Assembly: GCA_025458525.1 (NCBI GenBank)
Contig: JALOSF010000021.1
Coordinates: 1-64,000, forward strand
Source of the DNA: Cypionkella sp.
Lineage (GTDB): Bacteria > Pseudomonadota > Alphaproteobacteria > Rhodobacterales > Rhodobacteraceae
Reading direction: 5' to 3'
Length of the DNA: 64,000 nucleotides
Positions 37,125 to 48,732 of this stretch are shown piece by piece. Every line of letters starts with the position of its first letter. Position 1 is the stretch's first letter. The translations under genes were made by a program, and so were the position numbers. The notes under the pieces were generated by a model. That model was given only the letters and a program-made list of their open reading frames with translations. It ran no database searches and was not told the DNA's origin.

Positions 37125-40082
37125 TCAGAATGTCAGGGCTTCGGACACCAGCGCGTCCTGCTCCATCTTGTGCCGGCTGGCCAGACCCGTGGCGGGCGAG
37201 GCCGAGGCCGCCCGGCCCACATAGCGGGGGCGCGACTGCGCAGCGCCGATCTTGGTCAGCACCCATTCGATGTTGGGTTCGACAAACGACCAGTAGCCTT
37301 GGTTTTTCGGCTCCTCCTGGCACCAGATGATTTCGGCGCCCTTGAACCGTTCCAGCTCCTGGCTCAGCGACTGCACCGGGAAGGGGTAGAACTGTTCCAG
37401 CCGCAGCAGATAGATGTCGTCCGCCCCGCGCTTGTCGCGCTCGGCCAGAAGGTCGTAATAGACCTTGCCCGAGCACAGCACGACGCGGCGGATCTGCGCG
37501 TCGGGTTTCAGCACCAGTTCTGAATGGCCCTTCTGCGCGTCATCCCACAGCACGCGGTGGAACTGGCTGCCGGTGGTGAAATCGGCCGCGTCCGAAACGC
37601 ACATCGGATGGCGCAGCAGCGATTTCGGCGTCATCAGGATCAGCGGCTTGCGGAAGCTGCGATGAATCTGGCGGCGCAGGATGTGGAAATAGTTGGCGGG
37701 CGTCGAGACGTTCGCCACGATCCAGTTGTCATTTGCCGACATCTGCAAGAACCGCTCGGGCCGGGCCGAGGAATGTTCCGGCCCCTGACCTTCATAGCCA
37801 TGCGGCAGCAGGCACACGAGGCCCGACATCCGCAACCACTTGGACTCGCCCGAGTTGATGAACTGGTCGAACATGATCTGCGCACCGTTGGCGAAATCGC
37901 CGAACTGTGCTTCCCAAAGGGTCAGCGCGTTGGGTTCGGACAGCGAATAGCCGTATTCGAACCCAAGCACCGCATATTCCGACAGCATCGAGTCGATCAC
38001 CTCATACCGCGCCTGACCGGCGCGGATGTGGTTGAGCGGGTAATAGCGATCCTCGGTGGTCTGATCGACAAGGCCCGAATGGCGGTGGCTGAACGTGCCG
38101 CGGGTGCAGTCCTGCCCGGCCAGACGCACGGGCTTTCCTTCGGTCACAAGGCTGCCAAAGGCCAGTGCTTCGGCCGTGGCCCAGTCAAAGCCCTTGCCTT
38201 CGGCAAACATCTTGGACTTGTTTTCCAACAGGCGCGCAACCGTCTTGTGCAGATCAAAACCATCCGGCGCACGGCACAGCGCCGCGCCGACTTCGGCCAT
38301 GGTTTCCGGTTTGATCGCGGTATCGCCCGGCTGATACTCCTCGCGCTCGCGCTCCAGCCCCGACCAGCGGCCATCCAGCCAGTCGGCCTTGTTCGGCTTG
38401 AACGCCTTGCCGGCCTCGAACTCCTCGTTCAGGCGGGCCTGGAACGCGGCCTTCATATCCTCGATCTCGCCTTCGGGGATCAGACCGTCCTTCACCAGAC
38501 GCTCGGTGTAAAGCTGCAAGGTGGTCTTGTGCTTCTTGATCGCGGTATACATCGCCGGGTTGGTGAACATCGGCTCGTCGCCTTCGTTGTGACCGAAGCG
38601 GCGGTAGCAGAAGATGTCCAGAACCACGTCCTTGTGGAACTTCTGGCGGAATTCGATGGCAACCTTGGCGGCATGCACCACCGCCTCGGGGTCGTCACCG
38701 TTGACGTGGAAGATCGGCGCCTCGACCATCAGCGCGATGTCGGTCGGATAGGGCGAGGACCGGCTGAACGACGGCGCGGTGGTGAACCCGATCTGGTTGT
38801 TGACCACGATGTGGATGGTGCCGCCGGTGCGATGACCCTTCAGCCCAGACAGGCCAAAGCATTCCGCGACCACGCCCTGACCGGCAAAGGCCGCATCGCC
38901 GTGCAGCAGCACGGGCAGCACCATGGTGCGTTCGGTGTCGTTATACTGATCCTGCTTGGCGCGGACCTTGCCAAGGACAACCGGGTTCACCGCTTCAAGG
39001 TGGCTGGGGTTGGCCGTCAGCGACAAGTGGACCCTGTTGCCGTCAAACTCGCGGTCGCTGGAGGCGCCAAGGTGATATTTCACGTCGCCCGACCCGTCCA
39101 CATCCTCGGGCTTGTAGCTGCCGCCCTGGAATTCGTGGAAGATCGCGCGATAGGGCTTGCCCATGACATTGGCCAGCACCGACAGACGCCCGCGGTGGGG
39201 CATGCCGATCACGATCTCTTTCAGGCCCAGCTGGCCGCCGCGCTTGATGATCGCTTCCATGGCGGGGATCAGCGCCTCACCGCCGTCCAGCCCGAAGCGT
39301 TTGGTTCCCATGTATTTGACATGCAGGAACTTCTCAAAGCCCTCGGCCTCGACCAGCTTGTTCAGGATCGCCCGGCGCCCCTCGCGGGTGAAGGCGATTT
39401 CCTTGCCATAGCCTTCGATCCGCTCTTTCAGCCAGCTGGCCTGTTCCGGGTCCGAGATATGCATGTATTGCAGCGCGAATGTGCCGCAATAGGTGCGCTT
39501 TACGATATCCATGATCTGCCGCATCGAGGCGACTTCAAGACCCAGAACCTTGTCGATAAAGATCGGGCGGTCCATGTCGGCATCGGTGAAGCCGTAAGAG
39601 CGCGGGTCAAGCTCGGGGTGCGGGGTCTTGTCGCGCATGCCAAGCGGATCGACATCGGCGATCAGATGGCCGCGAATCCGGTAGGCGCGGATGATCATCA
39701 GCGCGCGGATGCTGTCCAGCACGGCGCGTTGCACCTGGGTGTCTGACAGCGACACGCCCTTTTCCTCGGCCTTGGCCGCGATCTTGGCGGCGGCGGCGCG
39801 CACTTCCTTGACCGGCGCCACGGGCCATTCGCCGGTCAGGGCGGCGGTCAGGTCATCTGCCGGCGCAAGCGGCCAGTCGGACCGCGCCCAGCTTGGCCCT
39901 TCGGCGGCGCGCTTGGCGGTGACTTCGCTTTCGCCAAGGCTGCGAAAGAACTCGGCCCATTGCGCATCGACCGAGGCAGGATCAGCGGCAAAGCGGGCCT
40001 GAAGCTGATCAATATACTCGGCGTTGGCCCCATCAAGAAAAGAGCCTGCGCGGAATTGGCTGTTTGGGGATTGCTCGGTCAT
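37125..40082 (-). CDS. sucA: 2-oxoglutarate dehydrogenase E1 component
   Basis: Thiamine-diphosphate decarboxylase of 985 residues, the first step of the 2-oxoglutarate complex. N-terminal FLDGANAEYIDQLQARF is the segment that binds E2. TPP/Mg elements include HGDAAFAGQGVVAECFGLS, NNQIGFTTAP and CYRRFGHNEGDEP. The transketolase-like beta part has LPHGYEGQGPEHSSARPERF, and the C-terminal part EEPKNQGYW. ATG 40082 is preferred to the GTG at 40091, because GAGAGG is nine bases from the ATG. A 53-residue gene separates it from sucD. Confidence 0.98.
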   Translation of the reverse strand: MTEQSPNSQFRAGSFLDGANAEYIDQLQARFAADPASVDAQWAEFFRSLGESEVTAKRAAEGPSWARSDWPLAPADDLTAALTGEWPVAPVKEVRAAAAKIAAKAEEKGVSLSDTQVQRAVLDSIRALMIIRAYRIRGHLIADVDPLGMRDKTPHPELDPRSYGFTDADMDRPIFIDKVLGLEVASMRQIMDIVKRTYCGTFALQYMHISDPEQASWLKERIEGYGKEIAFTREGRRAILNKLVEAEGFEKFLHVKYMGTKRFGLDGGEALIPAMEAIIKRGGQLGLKEIVIGMPHRGRLSVLANVMGKPYRAIFHEFQGGSYKPEDVDGSGDVKYHLGASSDREFDGNRVHLSLTANPSHLEAVNPVVLGKVRAKQDQYNDTERTMVLPVLLHGDAAFAGQGVVAECFGLSGLKGHRTGGTIHIVVNNQIGFTTAPSFSRSSPYPTDIALMVEAPIFHVNGDDPEAVVHAAKVAIEFRQKFHKDVVLDIFCYRRFGHNEGDEPMFTNPAMYTAIKKHKTTLQLYTERLVKDGLIPEGEIEDMKAAFQARLNEEFEAGKAFKPNKADWLDGRWSGLEREREEYQPGDTAIKPETMAEVGAALCRAPDGFDLHKTVARLLENKSKMFAEGKGFDWATAEALAFGSLVTEGKPVRLAGQDCTRGTFSHRHSGLVDQTTEDRYYPLNHIRAGQARYEVIDSMLSEYAVLGFEYGYSLSEPNALTLWEAQFGDFANGAQIMFDQFINSGESKWLRMSGLVCLLPHGYEGQGPEHSSARPERFLQMSANDNWIVANVSTPANYFHILRRQIHRSFRKPLILMTPKSLLRHPMCVSDAADFTTGSQFHRVLWDDAQKGHSELVLKPDAQIRRVVLCSGKVYYDLLAERDKRGADDIYLLRLEQFYPFPVQSLSQELERFKGAEIIWCQEEPKNQGYWSFVEPNIEWVLTKIGAAQSRPRYVGRAASASPATGLASRHKMEQDALVSEALTF

Positions 40083-40163
40083 ATCTTGCACCTCTCCTCG
40101 GTGGCGCGAATGGCTTTGGGGGCGCGAATTTTCTGCGAAAATTCACCGCCCCCTTCGTGTGTT

Positions 40164-40325
40164 TCAGAACAGCAGGCGCAGGAGCGCCTGGGTCAAAGGG
40201 TCATTGGCCCGGGCATGCTGCACCGAAAACGGAACGGCTGCGGCCAAGAGCAGGGTCAGGGACGCAAAGCACAGCATGACCATTCGGGTCGGCTTTTCCA
40301 GCGCATGCTCGGCCCTCTGACGCAT
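40164..40325 (-). CDS. Small predicted membrane or exported protein (53 aa) between sucD and sucA
   Basis: A 54-codon frame beginning ATG CGT CAG AGG and ending TTC TGA. The product has a basic start (MRQRAEHALEKPTR), one hydrophobic helix (MVMLCFASLTLLLAAAVPF) and a short tail (SVQHARANDPLTQALLRLLF, 20 residues). AxA-type cleavage near HARA is possible, so it is either a single-pass membrane or a secreted protein. It starts three bases after the sucD stop with GGGAAAG about nine bases upstream, and its codon use is as GC-rich at third positions as its neighbours. No family recognised. The position implies coexpression with the TCA genes. Confidence 0.7.
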   Translation of the reverse strand: MRQRAEHALEKPTRMVMLCFASLTLLLAAAVPFSVQHARANDPLTQALLRLLF

Positions 40326-40328
40326 GTG

Positions 40329-41213
<885 letters not shown>

Positions 41214-41308
41214 CGGGGCCTCCTGAAAAAACAAAATTTCGGATCAGGCGGCGTGGACGCCGCCTTGCTGTGGGTGCCTGTCCCGGTTGCGGTGGCGAAA
41301 CGACGGCC

Positions 41309-41512
41309 TTAGCGGCCGTAGTCGCCGATCCCGTGGTCGGGGCAGGAAATCGCGATCTCGCCCGTGGGGACCTTGCCCAAACGCGCCAGGTCGGACTGCT
41401 CTTGGCAGACTTCGACGTGGTCGTCATCTCCGCGGACCTGGCTGCCCGCGCCACCGCCGCAGGCCGCAAGGACCGACAGGCTGACAAGGCCGAAGACGAG
41501 AGATATGCGCAT
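41309..41512 (-). CDS. Small putative lipoprotein between sucC and sucD
   Basis: Protein of 67 residues with a lipoprotein signal ([19 protein letters not shown], lipobox LAAC, Cys18) and a short soluble part with two further Cys ([24 protein letters not shown]) that could form a disulfide in the periplasm. AAAGGG lies upstream of the ATG at 41512, which is five bases from the sucC stop. I know no family. It splits sucC from sucD within one transcription unit. Confidence 0.75.
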   Translation of the reverse strand: MRISLVFGLVSLSVLAACGGGAGSQVRGDDDHVEVCQEQSDLARLGKVPTGEIAISCPDHGIGDYGR

Positions 41513-41517
41513 GAAGT

Positions 41518-42711
41518 TTACCCTTTCACCGCTTTGACAATTTTCTGCGCCGCATCCGACAGGTTGTCTGCTGCGATCACATTCAGGCCGGAGTTGCGGA
41601 TGATGTCCTTCCCAAGCTCCACATTCGTTCCCTCAAGGCGCACCACCAGCGGCACCTTCAGCCCGACTTCCTTCACCGCTGCGATCACGCCTTCGGCGAT
41701 GATGTCGCAGCGCATGATGCCGCCGAAGATGTTCACCAGGATGCCTTTGACATTGGGGTCAGAGGTGATGATCTTGAACGCCTCTGTCACCTTTTCTTTC
41801 GTGGCGCCGCCGCCCACGTCCAGAAAGTTGGCAGGCTCTGCCCCATAAAGTTTGATGATGTCCATGGTGGCCATGGCAAGGCCCGCGCCGTTGACCATGC
41901 AGCCGATTTCACCATCCAGCGCGATGTAGTTCAGATCGAACTTCGACGCGGCCAGTTCCTTTGGGTCTTCTTCGGTTTCGTCGCGCAGCGCGGCAATATC
42001 GGGGTGGCGATACATCGCGTTGCCGTCAAAGCCCATCTTTGCATCGAGCAGCTTCATGTTGCCGTCCTTCATGACGACAAGCGGGTTTATTTCCAGCATG
42101 TCCATGTCCTTGTCCACGAACAGCCGATAGAGGTTTTTCACGATCGCACAGCACTGCTTGATCTGGTTGCCCTGCAAGCCAAGACCAAAGGCGACACGGC
42201 GGCCATGGTAATCGGAATAGCCCGCCGCCGGATCGATGGTGAAGGAAAGGATCTTTTCTGGCGTGTCATGCGCCACATCCTCGATGCTCATCCCACCTTC
42301 GGTCGAGCAGACGATGGAAATCCGGCTGCTTGCGCGGTCGATGAGAAGGGCGAGATAGAGTTCACGCTCGATGTCGCTGCCGTCTTCGATGTAGATGCGG
42401 TTGACCTGCTTGCCCGCCTCGCCCGTCTGGACAGTGACCAGCGTGCGGCCCAGCATCTGGCGCGCAAACTCTGCCGCTTCCTCGACCGAACGGGCCAGAC
42501 GCACGCCGCCCTTTTCGCCGGCTTCCGGTTCCTTGAAGCTACCCTTGCCGCGGCCGCCGGCATGGATCTGTGCCTTTACAACCCAAAGCGGGCCGTCCAG
42601 CTCTCCGGCTGCGGTCTTGGCGTCCTCGGCCTTCAGGACAACGCGTCCGTCTGACACAGGAACCCCGTAAGACCGCAAGAGAGCCTTGGCCTGATATTCG
42701 TGGATGTTCAT
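41518..42711 (-). CDS. sucC: Succinyl-CoA synthetase beta subunit (ADP-forming)
   Basis: ATP-grasp subunit of 397 residues. It has [18 protein letters not shown], the nucleotide-binding [17 protein letters not shown], the magnesium-site EINPLVV and [14 protein letters not shown], and the power-helix region [16 protein letters not shown]. It is the first gene of the sucC-lipoprotein-sucD-53aa-sucA-sucB-MAPEG-lpdA run. The 225-base region upstream holds four phased GTGATCAC boxes and a GTTAGC...GGTAAAAT element, probably its operators. Confidence 0.98.
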   Translation of the reverse strand: MNIHEYQAKALLRSYGVPVSDGRVVLKAEDAKTAAGELDGPLWVVKAQIHAGGRGKGSFKEPEAGEKGGVRLARSVEEAAEFARQMLGRTLVTVQTGEAGKQVNRIYIEDGSDIERELYLALLIDRASSRISIVCSTEGGMSIEDVAHDTPEKILSFTIDPAAGYSDYHGRRVAFGLGLQGNQIKQCCAIVKNLYRLFVDKDMDMLEINPLVVMKDGNMKLLDAKMGFDGNAMYRHPDIAALRDETEEDPKELAASKFDLNYIALDGEIGCMVNGAGLAMATMDIIKLYGAEPANFLDVGGGATKEKVTEAFKIITSDPNVKGILVNIFGGIMRCDIIAEGVIAAVKEVGLKVPLVVRLEGTNVELGKDIIRNSGLNVIAADNLSDAAQKIVKAVKG

Positions 42712-42785
42712 CGATCGCGTCCTCTGGGTCGTGAATTTTGGGCTTCATGCCATGAAAACGGGCAGTAACCAAACGAGTTTGTGCC

Positions 42786-42895
42786 TGTTAGCGCAAAAGC
42801 GCGGTAAAATCTGACCTTTGTGATCACGGCCTGAAAATCCGTGATCACGGCCGCAAATTTTGTGATCACGAGCCTGGATTTCTGGCTGTGATCAC
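42786..42895 (-). promoter_or_regulatory. sucC upstream operator array: four GTGATCAC palindromes plus GTTAGC/GGTAAAAT element
   Basis: GTGATCAC occurs at 42820-42827, 42841-42848, 42862-42869 and 42888-42895. Start-to-start steps are 21, 21 and 26 bases, so the first three lie on one helix face. Between them and sucC is TGTTAGCGCAAAA (42786-42798) followed by GGTAAAAT (42803-42810). The same two elements in the same order occur before sdhC. The binding proteins are unknown to me; R. sphaeroides TCA genes are reported to be under CceR and AkgR, which are candidates only. Confidence 0.7.
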
Positions 42896-42936
42896 GGGTT
42901 GCGGGGCCTGCGTCGGCGATGATTCGGCGCGCTTGT

Positions 42937-43599
42937 TCAGGCCGGTGTGGCACGGATCAGCACCTGACCGCGCGGCAGCATCACATCGCAAAACTCGGGC
43001 TCCCATCCGTGATCCGTGCAGGCCAAATGCAGCTTGTGACGGTCGAAATGATAGGGGGGGCGATCGGCATGGGTTACAACGCCATCGGCCTGTCGATAGG
43101 CGCCCGGCTGCGCAGGACCAAGGAACACCGTGAAGAACAGCTGCGTCACGCGGCCAAGACGCGGGCGCATCCGGCCAAGTGCCTGGACCAGCGTGACAAA
43201 GGGCAGATGGGTGAACACACCGAAGGCGATCGCATAGTCGATCGCCTCTGGCACACCGGGCAGGGAAAAATCGCTGTCCTCGATCAGTTGCGCCTCGGGC
43301 AGGCGCGCGGGATCTGGCACCTCCAGCTCGCGCCCGCGCAGCATCAGCGCCCGGCTGGCATCTGTCGCCCAATACTGGCCGGGATGCAGGTAGGGCACGG
43401 CCTTGCACCCCAGCCGCAGGCTGCCTGCCCCGATGTCAAGCAGGCGGTGATGCGGCAACATGCCCGCGTCGCGCAGGATCTGCATCTGGATGCGCCCGGT
43501 TTCATCCCAGCGCCCGCCCACGATGTCGCGGTGACGCCCGTTGGCCAGTGCGCTGTCGTAAAACCCGGGCGCAAGATAGGGCGACACCGGGGCGGTCAT
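42937..43599 (-). CDS. Class I SAM-dependent methyltransferase
   Basis: Protein of 220 residues. Motif I is HRLLDIGAGSLRLGCKAVPYL, with the following YWATDASRAL as the SAM-ribose acidic strand, then DYAIAFGVFTHLPF as the motif II-III region of SAM methyltransferases. No substrate-specific feature is recognised. The ATG at 43599 overlaps the TGA of pepT (ATGA), so the two are translated together. Its closeness to the sucC promoter region is probably incidental. Confidence 0.85.
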   Translation of the reverse strand: MTAPVSPYLAPGFYDSALANGRHRDIVGGRWDETGRIQMQILRDAGMLPHHRLLDIGAGSLRLGCKAVPYLHPGQYWATDASRALMLRGRELEVPDPARLPEAQLIEDSDFSLPGVPEAIDYAIAFGVFTHLPFVTLVQALGRMRPRLGRVTQLFFTVFLGPAQPGAYRQADGVVTHADRPPYHFDRHKLHLACTDHGWEPEFCDVMLPRGQVLIRATPA

Positions 43600-44837
43600 G
43601 GGGTCGTCTCGACCGCTTCCTGCACCAGCGCGAGGCAAAGCTCTGTCGCCAGCGCCATGTCCTGCGCCGACACCCATTCCAGCGGGCCGTGGATGTTCTG
43701 CATGCCGGTGAACAGGTTGGGGCAGGGCACGCCCATTTCGGTCAGCCGCGACCCGTCGGTGCCGCCCCGGATCGGCACGCTGATCGGCTCTACCCCGATC
43801 CGGGCACAGGCGCGGCGGGCCAGATCGACGGGGGTCATGTCCGTTTCCAGCCAATAGCGCATGTTGCGGTATTGCGGGGTGATGGTGCAGGTGATCTCGG
43901 CGCGCGGTTCGGTGGCTTGCACGGCCTCGCACACCCGGCGCAGGATCTCGCCCTTCTGCGCCAGCCCCTCGCGTTCGAAATCGCGCAGGATGAAATGGAT
44001 CGTCATCTCGGACGAGCCGCCTGCCATGTCGGTGGCATGGATGAACCCGTCGCGGCCCGATGTGGTTTCAGGGGTCATCGTGGCTTGCGGCAGCGCCGCG
44101 ATGATCCTGGAGGCGAGGGTGATGGCGTTCACCATCTTGCCGGTGGCATAGCCGGGGTGGATGCTGACGCCCTTCACCGTCACAACCGCGCCATCGGCCG
44201 AGAAACTTTCATATTCCACCTCGCCCACCGCGCCCCCGTCGAAGGTATAGGCGAAATCGGCGGCCAGATCGGCGGGCAGCCGCTTGTCCACGCCGCGCCC
44301 GATTTCCTCATCAGGGGTAAAGGCGATGCGGATGGGGCCATGGGGGATGGCGGGGTTGGCAAGCAGATGGCGGGCGGCGGTCATGATGATGGCGACGCCG
44401 GCCTTGTCATCGGCGCCCAGCAGGGTGGTGCCGGAGGCGGTGATGATGGTATGGCCCTGCTTGGTCGCAAGATAGGGAAACTCGGCCGGCGAGAGCACGA
44501 GGCCGGGCGCGTCGGGAAAGGTGATGTCGCCCCCGTTATACCCGTCGATCACCCGAGGCTTGACCCCGGTCGCGTTGAACTGGGGGGCGGTATCGACATG
44601 GGCGAGAAGGCCGATCGTGAGGCCCGGCGCGGTGCCGGGGATGGTGGCCAGCACCGTGCCATAGTCGGTCAGCCGCACATCGGCAGCGCCGATCTGGGTC
44701 AGCTCATCGGCCAGAAGGCGCAGGATTTGCCACTGCACCTGCGTCGAGGGGCCGGTTGGCGACGCGGGGTCGCTTTGACTGTCAAGGGCCGCATAGCGGG
44801 TCAGGCGGTCGGTCAACTCGGCGGTGAAGGGGGTCAT
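43596..44837 (-). CDS. pepT: Peptidase T (tripeptide aminopeptidase)
   Basis: M20-family dizinc aminopeptidase of 413 residues that removes the N-terminal residue of tripeptides. It shows LLAHVDTAPQ (zinc His, Asp), TLLGADDKAGVA, AFTPDEEIGRG with the catalytic Glu pair, the dimerisation domain VSIHPGYATGKMVNA, PIRGGTDGSRLT, and NLFTGMQNIHGPLEW with the last zinc ligand. The ATG at 44837 has AGAGG eight bases upstream; an ATG nine bases earlier lies too close to it. Translationally coupled to the methyltransferase. Confidence 0.95.
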   Translation of the reverse strand: MTPFTAELTDRLTRYAALDSQSDPASPTGPSTQVQWQILRLLADELTQIGAADVRLTDYGTVLATIPGTAPGLTIGLLAHVDTAPQFNATGVKPRVIDGYNGGDITFPDAPGLVLSPAEFPYLATKQGHTIITASGTTLLGADDKAGVAIIMTAARHLLANPAIPHGPIRIAFTPDEEIGRGVDKRLPADLAADFAYTFDGGAVGEVEYESFSADGAVVTVKGVSIHPGYATGKMVNAITLASRIIAALPQATMTPETTSGRDGFIHATDMAGGSSEMTIHFILRDFEREGLAQKGEILRRVCEAVQATEPRAEITCTITPQYRNMRYWLETDMTPVDLARRACARIGVEPISVPIRGGTDGSRLTEMGVPCPNLFTGMQNIHGPLEWVSAQDMALATELCLALVQEAVETTP

Positions 44838-45001
44838 GGCGCGCATCCTCTGGCTGCCCCGAGGGTGGGCCTGTGCGGGCGGGAGAGTCAAGGGCGCGAG
44901 CAACACGCTTGCCGACAGAGCGGCAGATTTTGATAGCAAACCAAAGGCTTGATCGGGGATTTGCCGGGTGTTCCCATGCGCGACACAGCATCAGGCACAG
45001 C

Positions 45002-45029
45002 AAAACGCGCGCCCGGTTTGGGGCGCGCG
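45002..45029 (-). terminator. Rho-independent terminator of mdh
   Basis: Nine-bp GC stem (45006-45014 with 45021-45029), six-base loop and TTTT when read on the minus strand, 25 bases after the mdh stop. Confidence 0.75.
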
Positions 45030-45053
45030 CTTGATCCGTCCGGGTCGGGGGCG

Positions 45054-47208
<2,155 letters not shown>

Positions 47209-47298
47209 GGGATGTTCCTTCCATAAGGTGACGTTGTATGCAGGAACAACGTCAACCGGACTGCGAAGGTTCCTTGGGCCGACCGGTTTCTTTCGCGG

Positions 47299-47607
47299 TC
47301 AGATCTTTTCCCCCTTGGCGGGGAGTTCCTCGCTCATCGCTTCAAAGCCCTGACCCGAGGCGATGAGGCACATCATCCCGTCGGGCAGCGTGACGGTGAT
47401 GGTCCAACTGCCGCTGGCAGAGGCATAAAGTTCCATCACCGCATTGTTGTTGGCGATGCCCATGCCACGGCGGGTTTCGCTGTAGCGTTCCGAGAGTTGC
47501 GACACCACCAGATCGCGCTTGCCGCATTGGGTTGCGGCCTCACCTGGGGTGATGGCAAGGATCAGTCCGGCAAAGCCGAGCGAAAGGGCGAACATCATCT
47601 GGGTCAT
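47299..47607 (-). CDS. Hypothetical exported protein
   Basis: Protein of 102 residues with a signal peptide (FALSLGFAGLILAITPGEA, cleavage near GEAATQ). The mature part has two Cys (TQCGKRDL and MMCLIASGQ), possibly a disulfide, and a short beta-rich region ASGSWTITVTLPDG. Similar small exported proteins are common in Rhodobacterales, without known function. GGAAAGG lies upstream of the ATG at 47607. Confidence 0.75.
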   Translation of the reverse strand: MTQMMFALSLGFAGLILAITPGEAATQCGKRDLVVSQLSERYSETRRGMGIANNNAVMELYASASGSWTITVTLPDGMMCLIASGQGFEAMSEELPAKGEKI

Positions 47608-47841
47608 GGCGAGCCTTTCCGGGGCAGGGGCCCCCTATGGGTGAAACGGGTCGATCCTCCTGTCGGGGTGGGTGGGTGTTTGCCCTTGGCCTCTTGCGCA
47701 AAGACTGCGCCGCGAATCCCTAGAATCGGTTAAGGCGACGGACGCAAAAGCGCCGCATGCTGCGTTGCGGCAAAAATGCCCTTGCGGTTTGTGGCAAAAT
47801 CGGGGCTTCTGGCGCAAGAATATTGCTAAAGGTCGAATCAA
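47608..47841 (+). promoter_or_regulatory. mcl2 upstream region with CTGCGTTGCGGCA box
   Basis: No gene is seen between the divergent hypothetical gene and mcl2. GCTGCGTTGCGGCA (47759-47772) is identical over 14 bases to a site before ecm (62346-62359) and close to two sites before ccr. Downstream are further TTGC/GCAA segments (TTGCGGTTTGTGGCAAAA at 47782-47799) that could be degenerate half-sites of the same protein. Confidence 0.55.
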
Positions 47842-48696
47842 ATGGCAAAGCCCGCACGGCCCTTCCGGTCTGTTCTTTATATTCCCGGGTCCAACGCGCG
47901 GGCCTTGGAAAAGGCGCAGGAGCTTGCGGCCGATGCGATCATCTTCGATCTGGAAGATGCTGTCGCGCCCGAAGAAAAGCCGCGGGCGCGCGGGCTTCTG
48001 GCCGAGGCTTTGCGCGCCGATTACGGACCGCGGGCGCGGATCGTGCGGATCAACGGGTTGGACACCGACTGGGGGCGCGAGGATGCTGCCACCTTTGCCG
48101 GGCATCCGGGTGTCGATGCGATCCTGGTGCCGAAGGTCAGCACCGCCGCCGATCTGGACGCCGTGGCAAAGCTGGCACCCGACAAGCCGCTGTGGGCGAT
48201 GATGGAAACCGCGCTGGGCATGTTGAATGCCGCGGCCATAGCGGCGCATCCCGCAATGCAAGGCATGGTGATGGGCACGAACGATCTTGCCAAAGAGCTT
48301 GGCAGTCGGTTTCGCGCCGATCGTCTGCCGATGATGGCGGGTCTTGGACTGTGCCTTCTGGCCGCGCGCGCGCGGGATCTTGTGATTGTTGACGGGGTGT
48401 TCAACGCGTTCAAGGACGAGAACGGCTTGCGCGCCGAATGTGAGCAAGGCCGCGACATGGGGTTCGACGGCAAGACGTTGATCCACCCGGCCCAGCTTGA
48501 CGTGGCCAATACGGTCTTTGCCCCCAGTGCGGCCGAGATCGATCTTGCCCGTCGCCAGATCGAGGCGTTTGACGCGGCCCTTGCCGCGGGGCAGGCGGTG
48601 GCGGTGGTCGATGGCAAGATTGTCGAAAACCTGCACATCGTGACGGCAAGGGCCACTTTGGCGCGGGCAGAGGCGATTGCGGCCTGCGGCGTTTGA
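47842..48696 (+). CDS. mcl2: CoA-ester lyase family: (3S)-malyl-CoA thioesterase
   Basis: HpcH/HpaI-CitE family enzyme of 284 residues. In Rhodobacter the second member, Mcl2, hydrolyses malyl-CoA to malate and CoA at the end of the ethylmalonyl-CoA pathway. The family core is present: FRSVLYIPGSNARALEKAQ, IIFDLEDAVAPEEK (magnesium-binding Asp), VRINGLDTDWG, MMETALGMLNA, MGTNDLAKELGS and GFDGKTLIHPAQL. It is followed on the same strand by nnrU-like, DUF1737 and mch genes. A true malyl-CoA lyase or citryl-CoA lyase cannot be excluded by sequence, but the context favours Mcl2. Confidence 0.88.
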   Translation: MAKPARPFRSVLYIPGSNARALEKAQELAADAIIFDLEDAVAPEEKPRARGLLAEALRADYGPRARIVRINGLDTDWGREDAATFAGHPGVDAILVPKVSTAADLDAVAKLAPDKPLWAMMETALGMLNAAAIAAHPAMQGMVMGTNDLAKELGSRFRADRLPMMAGLGLCLLAARARDLVIVDGVFNAFKDENGLRAECEQGRDMGFDGKTLIHPAQLDVANTVFAPSAAEIDLARRQIEAFDAALAAGQAVAVVDGKIVENLHIVTARATLARAEAIAACGV

Positions 48697-48732
48697 GGCC
48701 ATGGTGCCGCAAGGCAGCCAAAGGTGGGCACT

